7,231 nucleotides of DNA from Paludibacter sp. (lineage in GTDB: Bacteria; Bacteroidota; Bacteroidia; Bacteroidales; Paludibacteraceae): assembly GCA_024709185.1 (NCBI GenBank), contig JANJXE010000118.1, forward strand, positions 1 through 7,231, read 5' to 3'. This document shows positions 1 to 6,246 of the stretch, one piece after another. Position numbers and translations under genes: made by a program. Each line of letters starts with the position of its first letter. Position 1 is the first letter of the stretch. The notes under the pieces are model-generated. The model saw only the letters and a list, made by a program, of their open reading frames with translations, ran no database searches and was not told the DNA's origin.

Positions 1-3
1 TGA

Positions 4-849
4 CTGATTCGTAAAGTCCTTTCCTATCTTCCTCAGAATAACCTTGAAGATGCTCCACTCGTGGAGTGTTCCGACCCGATTGATCGTCTGGAAGACTCAT
101 TGAATGAAATCATTCCTGATAATCCAAACCATCCCTACGATATGAAAAAAGTTATTCATACCATTGTGGATGATGAGGAATTTGTGGAAGTTCACCGAAA
201 CTATGCCCGGAATATCATTGTTGGTTTTGCCCGTTTCAATGGTGTTTCAACCGGTATCGTAGCCAATCAGCCTAATTTCCTGGCTGGAGTTCTTGATTGC
301 GATTCGTCGCGTAAAGCAGCCCGTTTTGTTCGTTTCTGCGATGCGTTCAACATCCCTATTCTCACTCTTGTCGACGTTCCGGGATTCCTTCCGGGTTCAG
401 GTCAGGAATATGCCGGTATCATTACGCATGGTGCTAAACTTATGTTTGCCTACGGTGAAGCAACAGTACCTAAAGTAACGGTAACACTGCGTAAATCCTA
501 TGGTGGAGCTCATGATGTAATGAGTTGTAAACAGCTTCGCGGCGATTTCAACTACGCATGGCCAACTGCTGAAATTGCAGTGATGGGTGCAGCAGGTGCT
601 ATCGAAGTTCTCGAAGGTCGTACACTGGCCAGCATTAATGATCCCGAAGAGAAAGCCAAATTCCTGGCCGAAAAGGTAGCCGAATACAACGATAAATTCG
701 CGAACCCCTATCAGGCAGCAGCTTATGGTTATATCGATGATGTTATCGAGCCGCGTAACACCCGCTTCCGTGTGATTCGTGCCTTCCAGGCTCTGCAAAC
801 CAAGAAAGTAGTTAATCCGTTGAAAAAACATAGTAATATCCCCTTATAA
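4..849 (+). CDS. mmdA: Methylmalonyl-CoA decarboxylase carboxyltransferase (alpha) subunit, 5'-truncated
   Basis: C-terminal part (about 281 residues; the family is usually about 510-520) of a biotin-dependent acyl-CoA carboxyltransferase. It would move the carboxyl group from (S)-methylmalonyl-CoA to carrier biotin, giving propionyl-CoA. Visible hallmarks are VDVPGFLPG (nt 370-396), the EATVPK and YGGA stretch (YGGA at nt 499-510), AWPTAEIAVMG, and the glycine/alanine loop GAAGA (nt 586-600), which form the acyl-CoA pocket and oxyanion holes of the C-terminal crotonase-like domain. The end HSNIPL is typical. Family-like sequence (SYLPQNNLEDAPL) lies upstream of the GTG at 61, so 61 is not the natural start. 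The in-frame codon at 1-3 is TGA, where the family should continue, so the gene is either cut at a contig edge or broken. The three following decarboxylase subunit genes favour a Na+-pumping decarboxylase over propionyl-CoA carboxylase; substrate is inferred. Confidence 0.9.
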   Translation: MIRKVLSYLPQNNLEDAPLVECSDPIDRLEDSLNEIIPDNPNHPYDMKKVIHTIVDDEEFVEVHRNYARNIIVGFARFNGVSTGIVANQPNFLAGVLDCDSSRKAARFVRFCDAFNIPILTLVDVPGFLPGSGQEYAGIITHGAKLMFAYGEATVPKVTVTLRKSYGGAHDVMSCKQLRGDFNYAWPTAEIAVMGAAGAIEVLEGRTLASINDPEEKAKFLAEKVAEYNDKFANPYQAAAYGYIDDVIEPRNTRFRVIRAFQALQTKKVVNPLKKHSNIPL

Positions 850-851
850 GT

Positions 852-1217
852 ATGAATCTGTTAAGAATAAATCAATTTACAGATATTCTGGTAGAATCGG
901 GTTTTGGGATATTGGTCGTATTTGTGGCCCTGGCACTTCTCGTTCTTGCATTTTACGCATTCGGGAAAATCAGTCGTTATCAGTTTAAAAAAAATAAAAC
1001 GAAAGCGAACCAGGCGAAAAACATCCAACCTGCCACCATTGATGAACAAGACGACGAGATCCCTGCGCTCGAAGTGGCTGCCATTGCTACAGCATTGACT
1101 CTCTTTTTTAGTGATGTTCACGACGAAGAAAGTAATGTAATAACTATCAAGCGTATCGAACGCCGCTACTCTCCCTGGAATTCAAAAATCTATGGTATAA
1201 CCAATTTACATCGTTAA
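852..1217 (+). CDS. OadG-family small membrane subunit of the Na+-pumping decarboxylase
   Basis: A 121-residue protein with one strong transmembrane helix near the N-terminus (about residues 17-38, FGILVVFVALALLVLAFYAF), then a basic patch (FKKNKTKANQAK), an acidic linker and a conserved-looking cytosolic tail containing AAIATAL, HDEESNV and RRYSPWNSKIYG. This is the shape of OadG/MmdD-type gamma or delta subunits, which anchor and assemble the carboxyltransferase on the membrane pump subunit. It starts 2 bases after the mmdA stop and ends 4 bases before the biotin carrier gene, so it is almost certainly cotranscribed. No Shine-Dalgarno is visible before the ATG. Sequence conservation in this family is low, so the call rests on topology, the SPW tail motif and operon position. 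The exact gamma-versus-delta label is not decidable here, so no symbol is given. Confidence 0.82.
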   Translation: MNLLRINQFTDILVESGFGILVVFVALALLVLAFYAFGKISRYQFKKNKTKANQAKNIQPATIDEQDDEIPALEVAAIATALTLFFSDVHDEESNVITIKRIERRYSPWNSKIYGITNLHR

Positions 1218-1221
1218 ACAA

Positions 1222-1671
1222 ATGAAGAAGTATAAATTCACAATACACGGCAGCGAGTTCGCTGTCAGAGTTAGAAAAGTAGAAGGCGAACAGGTAATGC
1301 TGGAAGTTAACGGAACTCCTTATGATGTAACCGTACACCGCGAAGCTCAACCAAGTAAAACACCGGTTGTAATGGTTCGCAAGGAAATCAACACGAAAGC
1401 GGGTAACGAACGGGTGAAGGAAAATTTCAAACCAGTCGAAGAAAGCAAGCGTCCTAGTGCAAAAACCATCAAATCACCACTTCCGGGAAATGTATTGAAA
1501 GTGAATGTGAACGAAGGAGATAACTTTAAAGAAGGCGATGTACTCATGATCATGGAGTCGATGAAAATGGAAAACAATATCCTGGCCGAACGCGATGGGA
1601 AGATCGTAAAAGTAGTGGCACCTGCCGGTAAAGCAGTTTTACAGGACGAAGTATTATTTGAAATCGAATAG
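1222..1671 (+). CDS. mmdC: Biotin carboxyl carrier subunit of the decarboxylase
   Basis: A 149-residue biotinyl carrier protein. The C-terminal biotin/lipoyl-attachment domain covers about residues 80-149: it opens with KSPLPGNVLKV, carries the biotinylation site MESMKMEN with the acceptor lysine at residue 115, and closes with APAGKAVLQDEVLFEIE. The two methionines flanking the lysine are kept; the residue usually alanine before MKM is serine. The N-terminal half (KFTIHGSEFAVRVRKV, then VNGTPYDVTV) is the short beta-rich leader common in decarboxylase and pyruvate-carboxylase-type carriers, joined by a charged linker of about 35 residues (roughly 45-80). The arm would shuttle CO2 from the carboxyltransferase to the membrane pump subunit. 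It starts 4 bases after the OadG-type gene and ends 2 bases before the pump gene. Biotin transfer would need a separate biotin ligase not in this window. Confidence 0.92.
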   Translation: MKKYKFTIHGSEFAVRVRKVEGEQVMLEVNGTPYDVTVHREAQPSKTPVVMVRKEINTKAGNERVKENFKPVEESKRPSAKTIKSPLPGNVLKVNVNEGDNFKEGDVLMIMESMKMENNILAERDGKIVKVVAPAGKAVLQDEVLFEIE

Positions 1672-1673
1672 AC

Positions 1674-2903
1674 ATGAAGGATACTGTAAAAAAAATTAGT
1701 TTTCTACTGATTTTAGTATCTTTATTCGTTCCAGGGATAATGGCTCAGGGGACAGAAGAAACAAAATCAGTATGGGATAGCCTTATTGGATTCTGGGGAG
1801 GTACCGGATTTGCCAACTTTGAATTCAAATACCTGATAATGATCATAGTGGGTGTCGTTTTTATTCTGTTAGGAATCATCAAACACTGGGAACCGCTTTT
1901 GTTGGTACCAATTGGATTTGGTATCTTAATCGGAAATGTACCTTTTACACCGGGTTATCAGATTGGCATCTATGAGCAGGGATCGGTAATGAATATCCTC
2001 TACAGTGGAGTTATTCAGGGTTGGTATCCGCCACTTATCTTTTTGGGAATTGGAGCAATGACCGACTTCTCGTCCCTCATTTCTAATCCGAAACTGATGT
2101 TACTGGGAGCTGCTGCACAATTAGGTATTTTCCTCACATTTATTGGCGCCTATGCAATTGGATTTACTCCGGCACAATCTGGTGCTATTGCCATTATTGG
2201 TGGTGCCGACGGTCCAACTGCAATCTTCCTGTCATCGAAACTGGCTCCTGAATTGATTGGTGCCATCGCAGTGGCTGCTTATTCATACATGGCTCTGGTA
2301 CCACTGATTCAACCTCCAATTATGAAATTGCTGGTGCCTAAAAGTGAACAGAAGATTCGAATGAAACCACCCCGTGCTGTTTCAAAATCGGAGAAAATTG
2401 CGTTCCCGATTATCGGACTGCTGCTTACCACTTTTATCTCTCCGAGTGCTATGCCTTTGTTGGGGATGTTGTTTTTCGGTAACCTGCTGAAAGAATCGGG
2501 AGTAACTGAACGGCTTGCTGAGACGGCCCGTTTTGCTCTCATCAATACCATTACCATCCTCCTGGGAGTAACCGTTGGTGCATCGACGCAGGCCGACCGT
2601 TTTCTAACCTGGGATTCGATGAAAATTTTCATCCTGGGGGCCTTATCGTTCATGATAGCAACTGCGGCAGGCTTACTGTTTGCCCGTTTGATGAATGTAT
2701 TCCTGAAGGAAGGGGATAAAATTAATCCACTGATCGGTTCGGCAGGTGTATCTGCGGTTCCCGATTCAGCACGGGTTTCTCAGGATATGGGACTCAAAGC
2801 AGATAAAAACAACCACCTGCTCATGCACGCCATGGCGCCTAATGTTGCGGGTGTGATTGGTTCTGCTGTTGCTGCCGGTATCTTACTGAGTATGCTCGGA
2901 TAA
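1674..2903 (+). CDS. mmdB: Na+-transporting decarboxylase beta subunit (OadB/MmdB/GcdB family)
   Basis: A 409-residue polytopic inner-membrane protein that removes CO2 from carboxybiotin and couples this to Na+ export. Signature stretches are PLLLVPIGFGILIGNVPF (residues 75-91), GGADGPTAIFLSSKLAP (176-192), YSYMALVPLIQPPI (203-216), NPLIGSAGVSAVPDSARVSQ (351-370) and HAMAPNVAGVIGSA (385-398). By motif, D179 matches the essential aspartate (D203) of the Klebsiella oxaloacetate decarboxylase beta subunit, and N351, G355, S360 and R367 match its N373, G377, S382 and R389; that equivalence is from memory of the family. The first ~28 residues look like a cleavable signal peptide (basic start, hydrophobic core 9-19, then PGIMAQ) placed ahead of the usual family start. 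The gene is the last in the operon and is followed by a strong inverted repeat. The methylmalonyl-CoA assignment comes from the linked carboxyltransferase. Confidence 0.93.
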   Translation: MKDTVKKISFLLILVSLFVPGIMAQGTEETKSVWDSLIGFWGGTGFANFEFKYLIMIIVGVVFILLGIIKHWEPLLLVPIGFGILIGNVPFTPGYQIGIYEQGSVMNILYSGVIQGWYPPLIFLGIGAMTDFSSLISNPKLMLLGAAAQLGIFLTFIGAYAIGFTPAQSGAIAIIGGADGPTAIFLSSKLAPELIGAIAVAAYSYMALVPLIQPPIMKLLVPKSEQKIRMKPPRAVSKSEKIAFPIIGLLLTTFISPSAMPLLGMLFFGNLLKESGVTERLAETARFALINTITILLGVTVGASTQADRFLTWDSMKIFILGALSFMIATAAGLLFARLMNVFLKEGDKINPLIGSAGVSAVPDSARVSQDMGLKADKNNHLLMHAMAPNVAGVIGSAVAAGILLSMLG

Positions 2904-2926
2904 AAACTGTCAAGTTTCACTTCACT

Positions 2927-3028
2927 GAAGAGTGATGTTCCTGTTGCTGAGTTTTATTAATCATTAGCATTCATTTGCTGAATTTAATACAACTTCTTTG
3001 GATATTTGCAACCGGAACATCACTCTTC
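2927..3028. repeat. 102-bp segment bounded by an imperfect 21-bp inverted repeat
   Basis: Bases 2927-2947 pair with 3008-3028 at 20 of 21 positions: the outer 15 (GAAGAGTGATGTTCC, and its exact complement at 3014-3028) pair perfectly, one T/C mismatch follows (2942/3013), then five more pairs. The 60-base interior is AT-rich and has nested pairing potential (TATTAA at 2955-2960 with TTAATA at 2984-2989; ATTCA at 2969-2973 with TGAAT at 2979-2983). I see no convincing target-site duplication just outside the arms, and no second copy in this window. It could be a terminator stem, an mRNA 3'-end stabiliser, or a small non-autonomous mobile element. The pairing is certain; the role is not. Confidence 0.85.
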
Positions 3029-3034
3029 GTTTTT
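2927..3034 (+). terminator. Possible intrinsic terminator of the decarboxylase operon
   Basis: The inverted-repeat stem begins 23 bases after the pump subunit stop codon, and its right arm is followed one base later by five T residues (3030-3034), the layout of a factor-independent terminator. Against this, the loop of about 60 bases is far longer than usual, although nested pairing inside it could bring the arms together. The helicase gene in the same direction begins 23 bases after the T run, so an insulating terminator would make sense, but its promoter would then have to overlap the stem. Confidence 0.4.
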
Positions 3035-3057
3035 CTAAACCTTAACTGATAGCCAAT

Positions 3058-5223
3058 ATGAAAGAAAACTCCTCTTCTGTGTACGACATCGCCCGCGATT
3101 TCGTAATGCACACCAACAAAAACATATTTATTACCGGTAAAGCCGGTACAGGGAAAACTACCTTTTTACATCAGCTGAAAGAACAGACAATGAAGCAAAT
3201 GGCTGTCGTGGCTCCAACCGGTGTCGCAGCTATCAATGCCGGAGGCACTACTCTTCACTCCTTTTTTCAACTTCCTTTTAATCCCTTTATACCAACCACA
3301 GCAGGTCGCAAGCAACTCATCGAAACGGTGAAGATGCGAAGCTATAAGCGCAAAATTCTGCAGGAACTGGAGCTGTTGGTCATTGATGAAATAAGTATGG
3401 TGCGGGCCGATGTGCTCGATGCGGTGGATACGATGCTTCGGCACGTTCGCTATCGTTTTAGAGAACCCTTCGGTGGTGTACAGGTAATCTTTATCGGCGA
3501 TATGTACCAGTTGTCGCCGGTAGTATCCGATGAAGAATGGCAATTGATGGCCGAATATTATCATTCTCCATACTTTTTTCACAGCCTGGTATGTTTGGAA
3601 AAAACACCGGTCTACATCGAACTTGACACTATTTTCAGGCAAGCTGAGCAACGCTTTATCAACCTGCTCAACGAGGTGCGTAACAATTGCCTGAGCCGTG
3701 AAAGCCTTCAGCTACTGCAACAACGTTATCAACCCGATTTTGAACAACCTGCAGATGAGCACTGGATTACACTGACAACACATAACATCACTGCCGACCG
3801 GATTAATTCGCTGGAATTACTAAAGCTCGACCAACCACTGAAAAGTTATAAGGCTCAGGTTGAAGGCGATTTTCCTGAAAAAAGTTATCCAATCGATGCC
3901 GAACTTCAACTCAGGGAAGGCGCCCGTGTAATGTTTATCCGCAACGACATGGAACAGCCCCGCCGCTATTACAATGGTAAAATCGGTGTGATTGATGAAC
4001 TTCATGAGAATTCGATAAAAGTATATTGCGAAGAAGATGATGAATTTATTGATGTTACACCTGTGGAATGGGAAAATATTCATTATACCACCAACGCAAA
4101 AACGAATCAGATTGAAACACATATCAACGGACGATTTATTCAGTTTCCACTGCGACTGGCCTGGGCAATTACCATTCACAAAAGCCAGGGATTGACCTTC
4201 GAACGGGCTGTAATTGATGCAGGAAAGGCCTTTGCTCCAGGACAGGTGTATGTGGCACTGAGTCGATGCCGAACACTGGAAGGTATTGTTTTGCTTAGTG
4301 AGATTCAGCCTGAATCGATTTCGAACGACCGTCTGGTAATTGAACATCAACAGCAAAAACCCGGGATGCAAGCTCTTGAAACGGAATTAGACGATTCTGT
4401 AAAAGCCTTCCGTCTGTTTACCCTGAGTCAGATTTTTGATTATTCATCTACATCGGGTCAGTTTGCCCGCTTCTTAAAGTCAATGGATAATCCGGATAAG
4501 GGTTTTACCAGCGAAGTTCATAATTTTCTCAGGGAATTAAATGGCCTGTTAACTGCCAATGAGGAAGTGGCCAACCGCTTTCTGAATCAGCTGAAAGCAA
4601 TCTTTGCACAGACTGAAACCGACGAAGATTACCTGACTGAACGCATTGAAGCAGCAGCTGGTTACTTCAGAGAACAACTTTACATTGTTCGGGATAAGAT
4701 GAAACTTTCGCCGGCATCTACCGATAACAAAGAGGTGGCGGAAGAATACAACGAAGGAATGAAAACACTCCATATTTCGCTCTGCCTGAAACAGCATTTA
4801 CTTCATTCCATCAAACATCCATTTAGGGCTGAAGACTATTTCAGGGTAAAAAACTCCTTTGTGGTTCCTGATTTTTCCATTAATGCTTATTCAAAACACA
4901 CCAGCGGAAAAACCTTACATCTGGTAAACGCCAAATTGTACTTCCGACTGGTGGACTTGCGCAACAAATTGTGCGAAACCAGCGACACTCCGGTTTATCT
5001 TATTGCCAGCAGCAAATCCCTTCAGGAAATGTCGGAATTTTTGCCTCAAAGCAAACAGGAATTGATGAAGGTTCATGGATTTGGGAAGGCAAAGGTGGAG
5101 AAATACGGTAGCCTGTTTTTGGACATCATCAACAGCTATTGCATGGAGAATAATCTCACTTCCAGAATGTTTGAAAAACCCGGAGAAGAGAAGAAATCAA
5201 AAAAGAAAAAGAAAAAAGTCTAA
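3058..5223 (+). CDS. PIF1/RecD-like superfamily 1 helicase with C-terminal HRDC domain
   Basis: A 721-residue cytosolic DNA helicase. The core (about residues 8-430) has ordered SF1 motifs: Walker A GKAGTGKT (27-34, lysine 33), motif Ia APTGVAA (52-58), Walker B VIDEISM (108-114), motif III GDMYQLSPV (147-155), motif IV IFRQ (192-195), HKSQGLTF (374-381) and the arginine-finger motif VYVALSRCR (397-405, R403). All key residues are present, so it should be an active ATPase. Residues about 430-610 match nothing I recognise. An HRDC-type nucleic-acid-binding fold follows (about 620-697, with FLPQSKQELMKVHGFGKAK), then a charged tail ending in six lysines (715-720). Proteins of this build are common in Bacteroidetes and are presumed to act in replication or repair; the exact role is inferred. 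The ATG at 3058 suits the core, has no Shine-Dalgarno, and the gene overlaps the convergent glycosyltransferase by 4 bases. Confidence 0.92.
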   Translation: MKENSSSVYDIARDFVMHTNKNIFITGKAGTGKTTFLHQLKEQTMKQMAVVAPTGVAAINAGGTTLHSFFQLPFNPFIPTTAGRKQLIETVKMRSYKRKILQELELLVIDEISMVRADVLDAVDTMLRHVRYRFREPFGGVQVIFIGDMYQLSPVVSDEEWQLMAEYYHSPYFFHSLVCLEKTPVYIELDTIFRQAEQRFINLLNEVRNNCLSRESLQLLQQRYQPDFEQPADEHWITLTTHNITADRINSLELLKLDQPLKSYKAQVEGDFPEKSYPIDAELQLREGARVMFIRNDMEQPRRYYNGKIGVIDELHENSIKVYCEEDDEFIDVTPVEWENIHYTTNAKTNQIETHINGRFIQFPLRLAWAITIHKSQGLTFERAVIDAGKAFAPGQVYVALSRCRTLEGIVLLSEIQPESISNDRLVIEHQQQKPGMQALETELDDSVKAFRLFTLSQIFDYSSTSGQFARFLKSMDNPDKGFTSEVHNFLRELNGLLTANEEVANRFLNQLKAIFAQTETDEDYLTERIEAAAGYFREQLYIVRDKMKLSPASTDNKEVAEEYNEGMKTLHISLCLKQHLLHSIKHPFRAEDYFRVKNSFVVPDFSINAYSKHTSGKTLHLVNAKLYFRLVDLRNKLCETSDTPVYLIASSKSLQEMSEFLPQSKQELMKVHGFGKAKVEKYGSLFLDIINSYCMENNLTSRMFEKPGEEKKSKKKKKKV

Positions 5224-6242
5224 AACCGAAGTGAAGAGAAAGTTTTACAACCTTTAAAGTAGTAATCGAACAGGATACTATACATGTAACGACCCTTTAA
5301 GTCGAAAAGTAACGATTGGTGCAGATTTTCCTGCCGGCGTTTTGTAAAATCCCTTTTCATACGTAGAAAAGCGTATTGCGCTTTCAACACCGAAAAAGCA
5401 TTTGCGGGCTTACCACCAACAAGCAGGTGCAACGCAGCCACCAGGTCGAGAACCCAGCGCAGTAACAGTATACGCGTTAGTTCGCTGTCGGGAAGGTTTT
5501 TATACAACATCAACAAATTGTTACGAAAATTCAGGTAGGTTTTGCGTGGACTTTCAGAAGCAAGTGTTCCTCCCCCCACGTGAAATACTACACTGGATGG
5601 AACAGCAGTGATGCGGTATCCCCTGCTTTGCATGCGCCAGCATAAATCAATCTCCTCCATGTGTGCGAAGAAATCGTCGTCGAGACCACCACAGGAACGG
5701 TATACAGCAGTGCGTACCACCATGCAGGCACCGGTAGCCCAGAAAATATCGCGAACGGTATCATATTGTGCTACATCGGCTTCTGTTTCAGAAAGTATCC
5801 GACCGCGACAGAAGGGATATCCGAGCCGATCAATAAACCCTCCGGCAGCACCGGCATGTTCAAATTGCTCCCGTTGATGAAACGCTCTTATTTTCGGCTG
5901 ACAGGCAGCCACATCGTCATGTTCATCCAGGTACTGCAACAGCGGTTCGAGCCAACCCGGACTAACTTCCACATCCGAATTGAGTAAGACCACAAATTCT
6001 GAATTAAGTTGCTCGATTGCTTTGTTGTAGCCCCCGGCAAAACCATAATTAGTATCGAGAACTATGCGACGGACAGCAGGAAACTCTTTTTCGAGTACGG
6101 TCAACGAATCGTCGGTCGAGGCATTATCTGCCACCACCAGTTCCACACCCGGCAAAGTTGTATTACTGATGAGCACAGGTAAAAAACGGCGCAGGTAATT
6201 TGCGCCATTCCAGTTAAGGATAACTACGCTACAGCTGTTCAC
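5220..6242 (-). CDS. Family 2 glycosyltransferase (rhamnosyltransferase-like)
   Basis: A 340-residue GT-A fold glycosyltransferase that would move a sugar from a nucleotide donor to a cell-surface glycan or lipid-linked acceptor at the cytosolic face of the inner membrane. The family pattern is clear: N-terminal strand SVVILNWNG (5-13), donor-site VVADNAST (36-43), NYGFAGGYNKA (65-75), the metal-binding DxD-equivalent LLNSDVE (86-92), GACMVVR (171-177), the acceptor/base region FFAHMEEIDLCWR (191-203) and HVGGGT (221-226). The C-terminal third (about 240-340) has a hydrophobic stretch near 256-275 and a basic region, suggesting membrane association. The overall form resembles WbbL-type rhamnosyltransferases, but the sugar cannot be deduced. 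The start is GTG at 6242, supported because it sits right before the first core strand and 4 bases after the acyltransferase stop, indicating cotranscription. The gene ends in TAG inside the helicase stop region. Confidence 0.9.
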   Translation of the reverse strand: MNSCSVVILNWNGANYLRRFLPVLISNTTLPGVELVVADNASTDDSLTVLEKEFPAVRRIVLDTNYGFAGGYNKAIEQLNSEFVVLLNSDVEVSPGWLEPLLQYLDEHDDVAACQPKIRAFHQREQFEHAGAAGGFIDRLGYPFCRGRILSETEADVAQYDTVRDIFWATGACMVVRTAVYRSCGGLDDDFFAHMEEIDLCWRMQSRGYRITAVPSSVVFHVGGGTLASESPRKTYLNFRNNLLMLYKNLPDSELTRILLLRWVLDLVAALHLLVGGKPANAFSVLKAQYAFLRMKRDFTKRRQENLHQSLLFDLKGRYMYSILFDYYFKGCKTFSSLRF

Positions 6243-6246
6243 AATT

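Noticed and set aside
61..63. GTG at 61 as the true start of the carboxyltransferase gene
   Set aside because: Family-like sequence continues upstream of it to position 4, and a start here would delete the N-terminal half of the carboxyltransferase.
397..831. 144-codon open frame antisense to mmdA
   Set aside because: The plus strand is unmistakable mmdA coding sequence; the antisense translation is cysteine- and phenylalanine-rich with no recognisable domain, as expected for a shadow frame.
2970..3008. Two near matches to the Bacteroidetes -7 promoter element TAnnTTTG: TTCATTTG (2970-2977) and GATATTTG (3001-3008), a possible promoter for the helicase gene
   Set aside because: Each has one mismatch, the upstream TTG-type elements are about 23 bases away rather than 19-21, and such matches are frequent in AT-rich DNA. 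Neither can be preferred from sequence alone.
3820..4371. 183-codon open frame antisense to the helicase
   Set aside because: It lies wholly under conserved helicase motifs, has no recognisable protein features and no plausible start context.
5228..5265. Weak stem (AAAG...CTTT) near the end of the glycosyltransferase as a terminator hairpin
   Set aside because: Only about four consecutive A/T-rich pairs form, and the bases lie inside the glycosyltransferase coding region; too weak to call.
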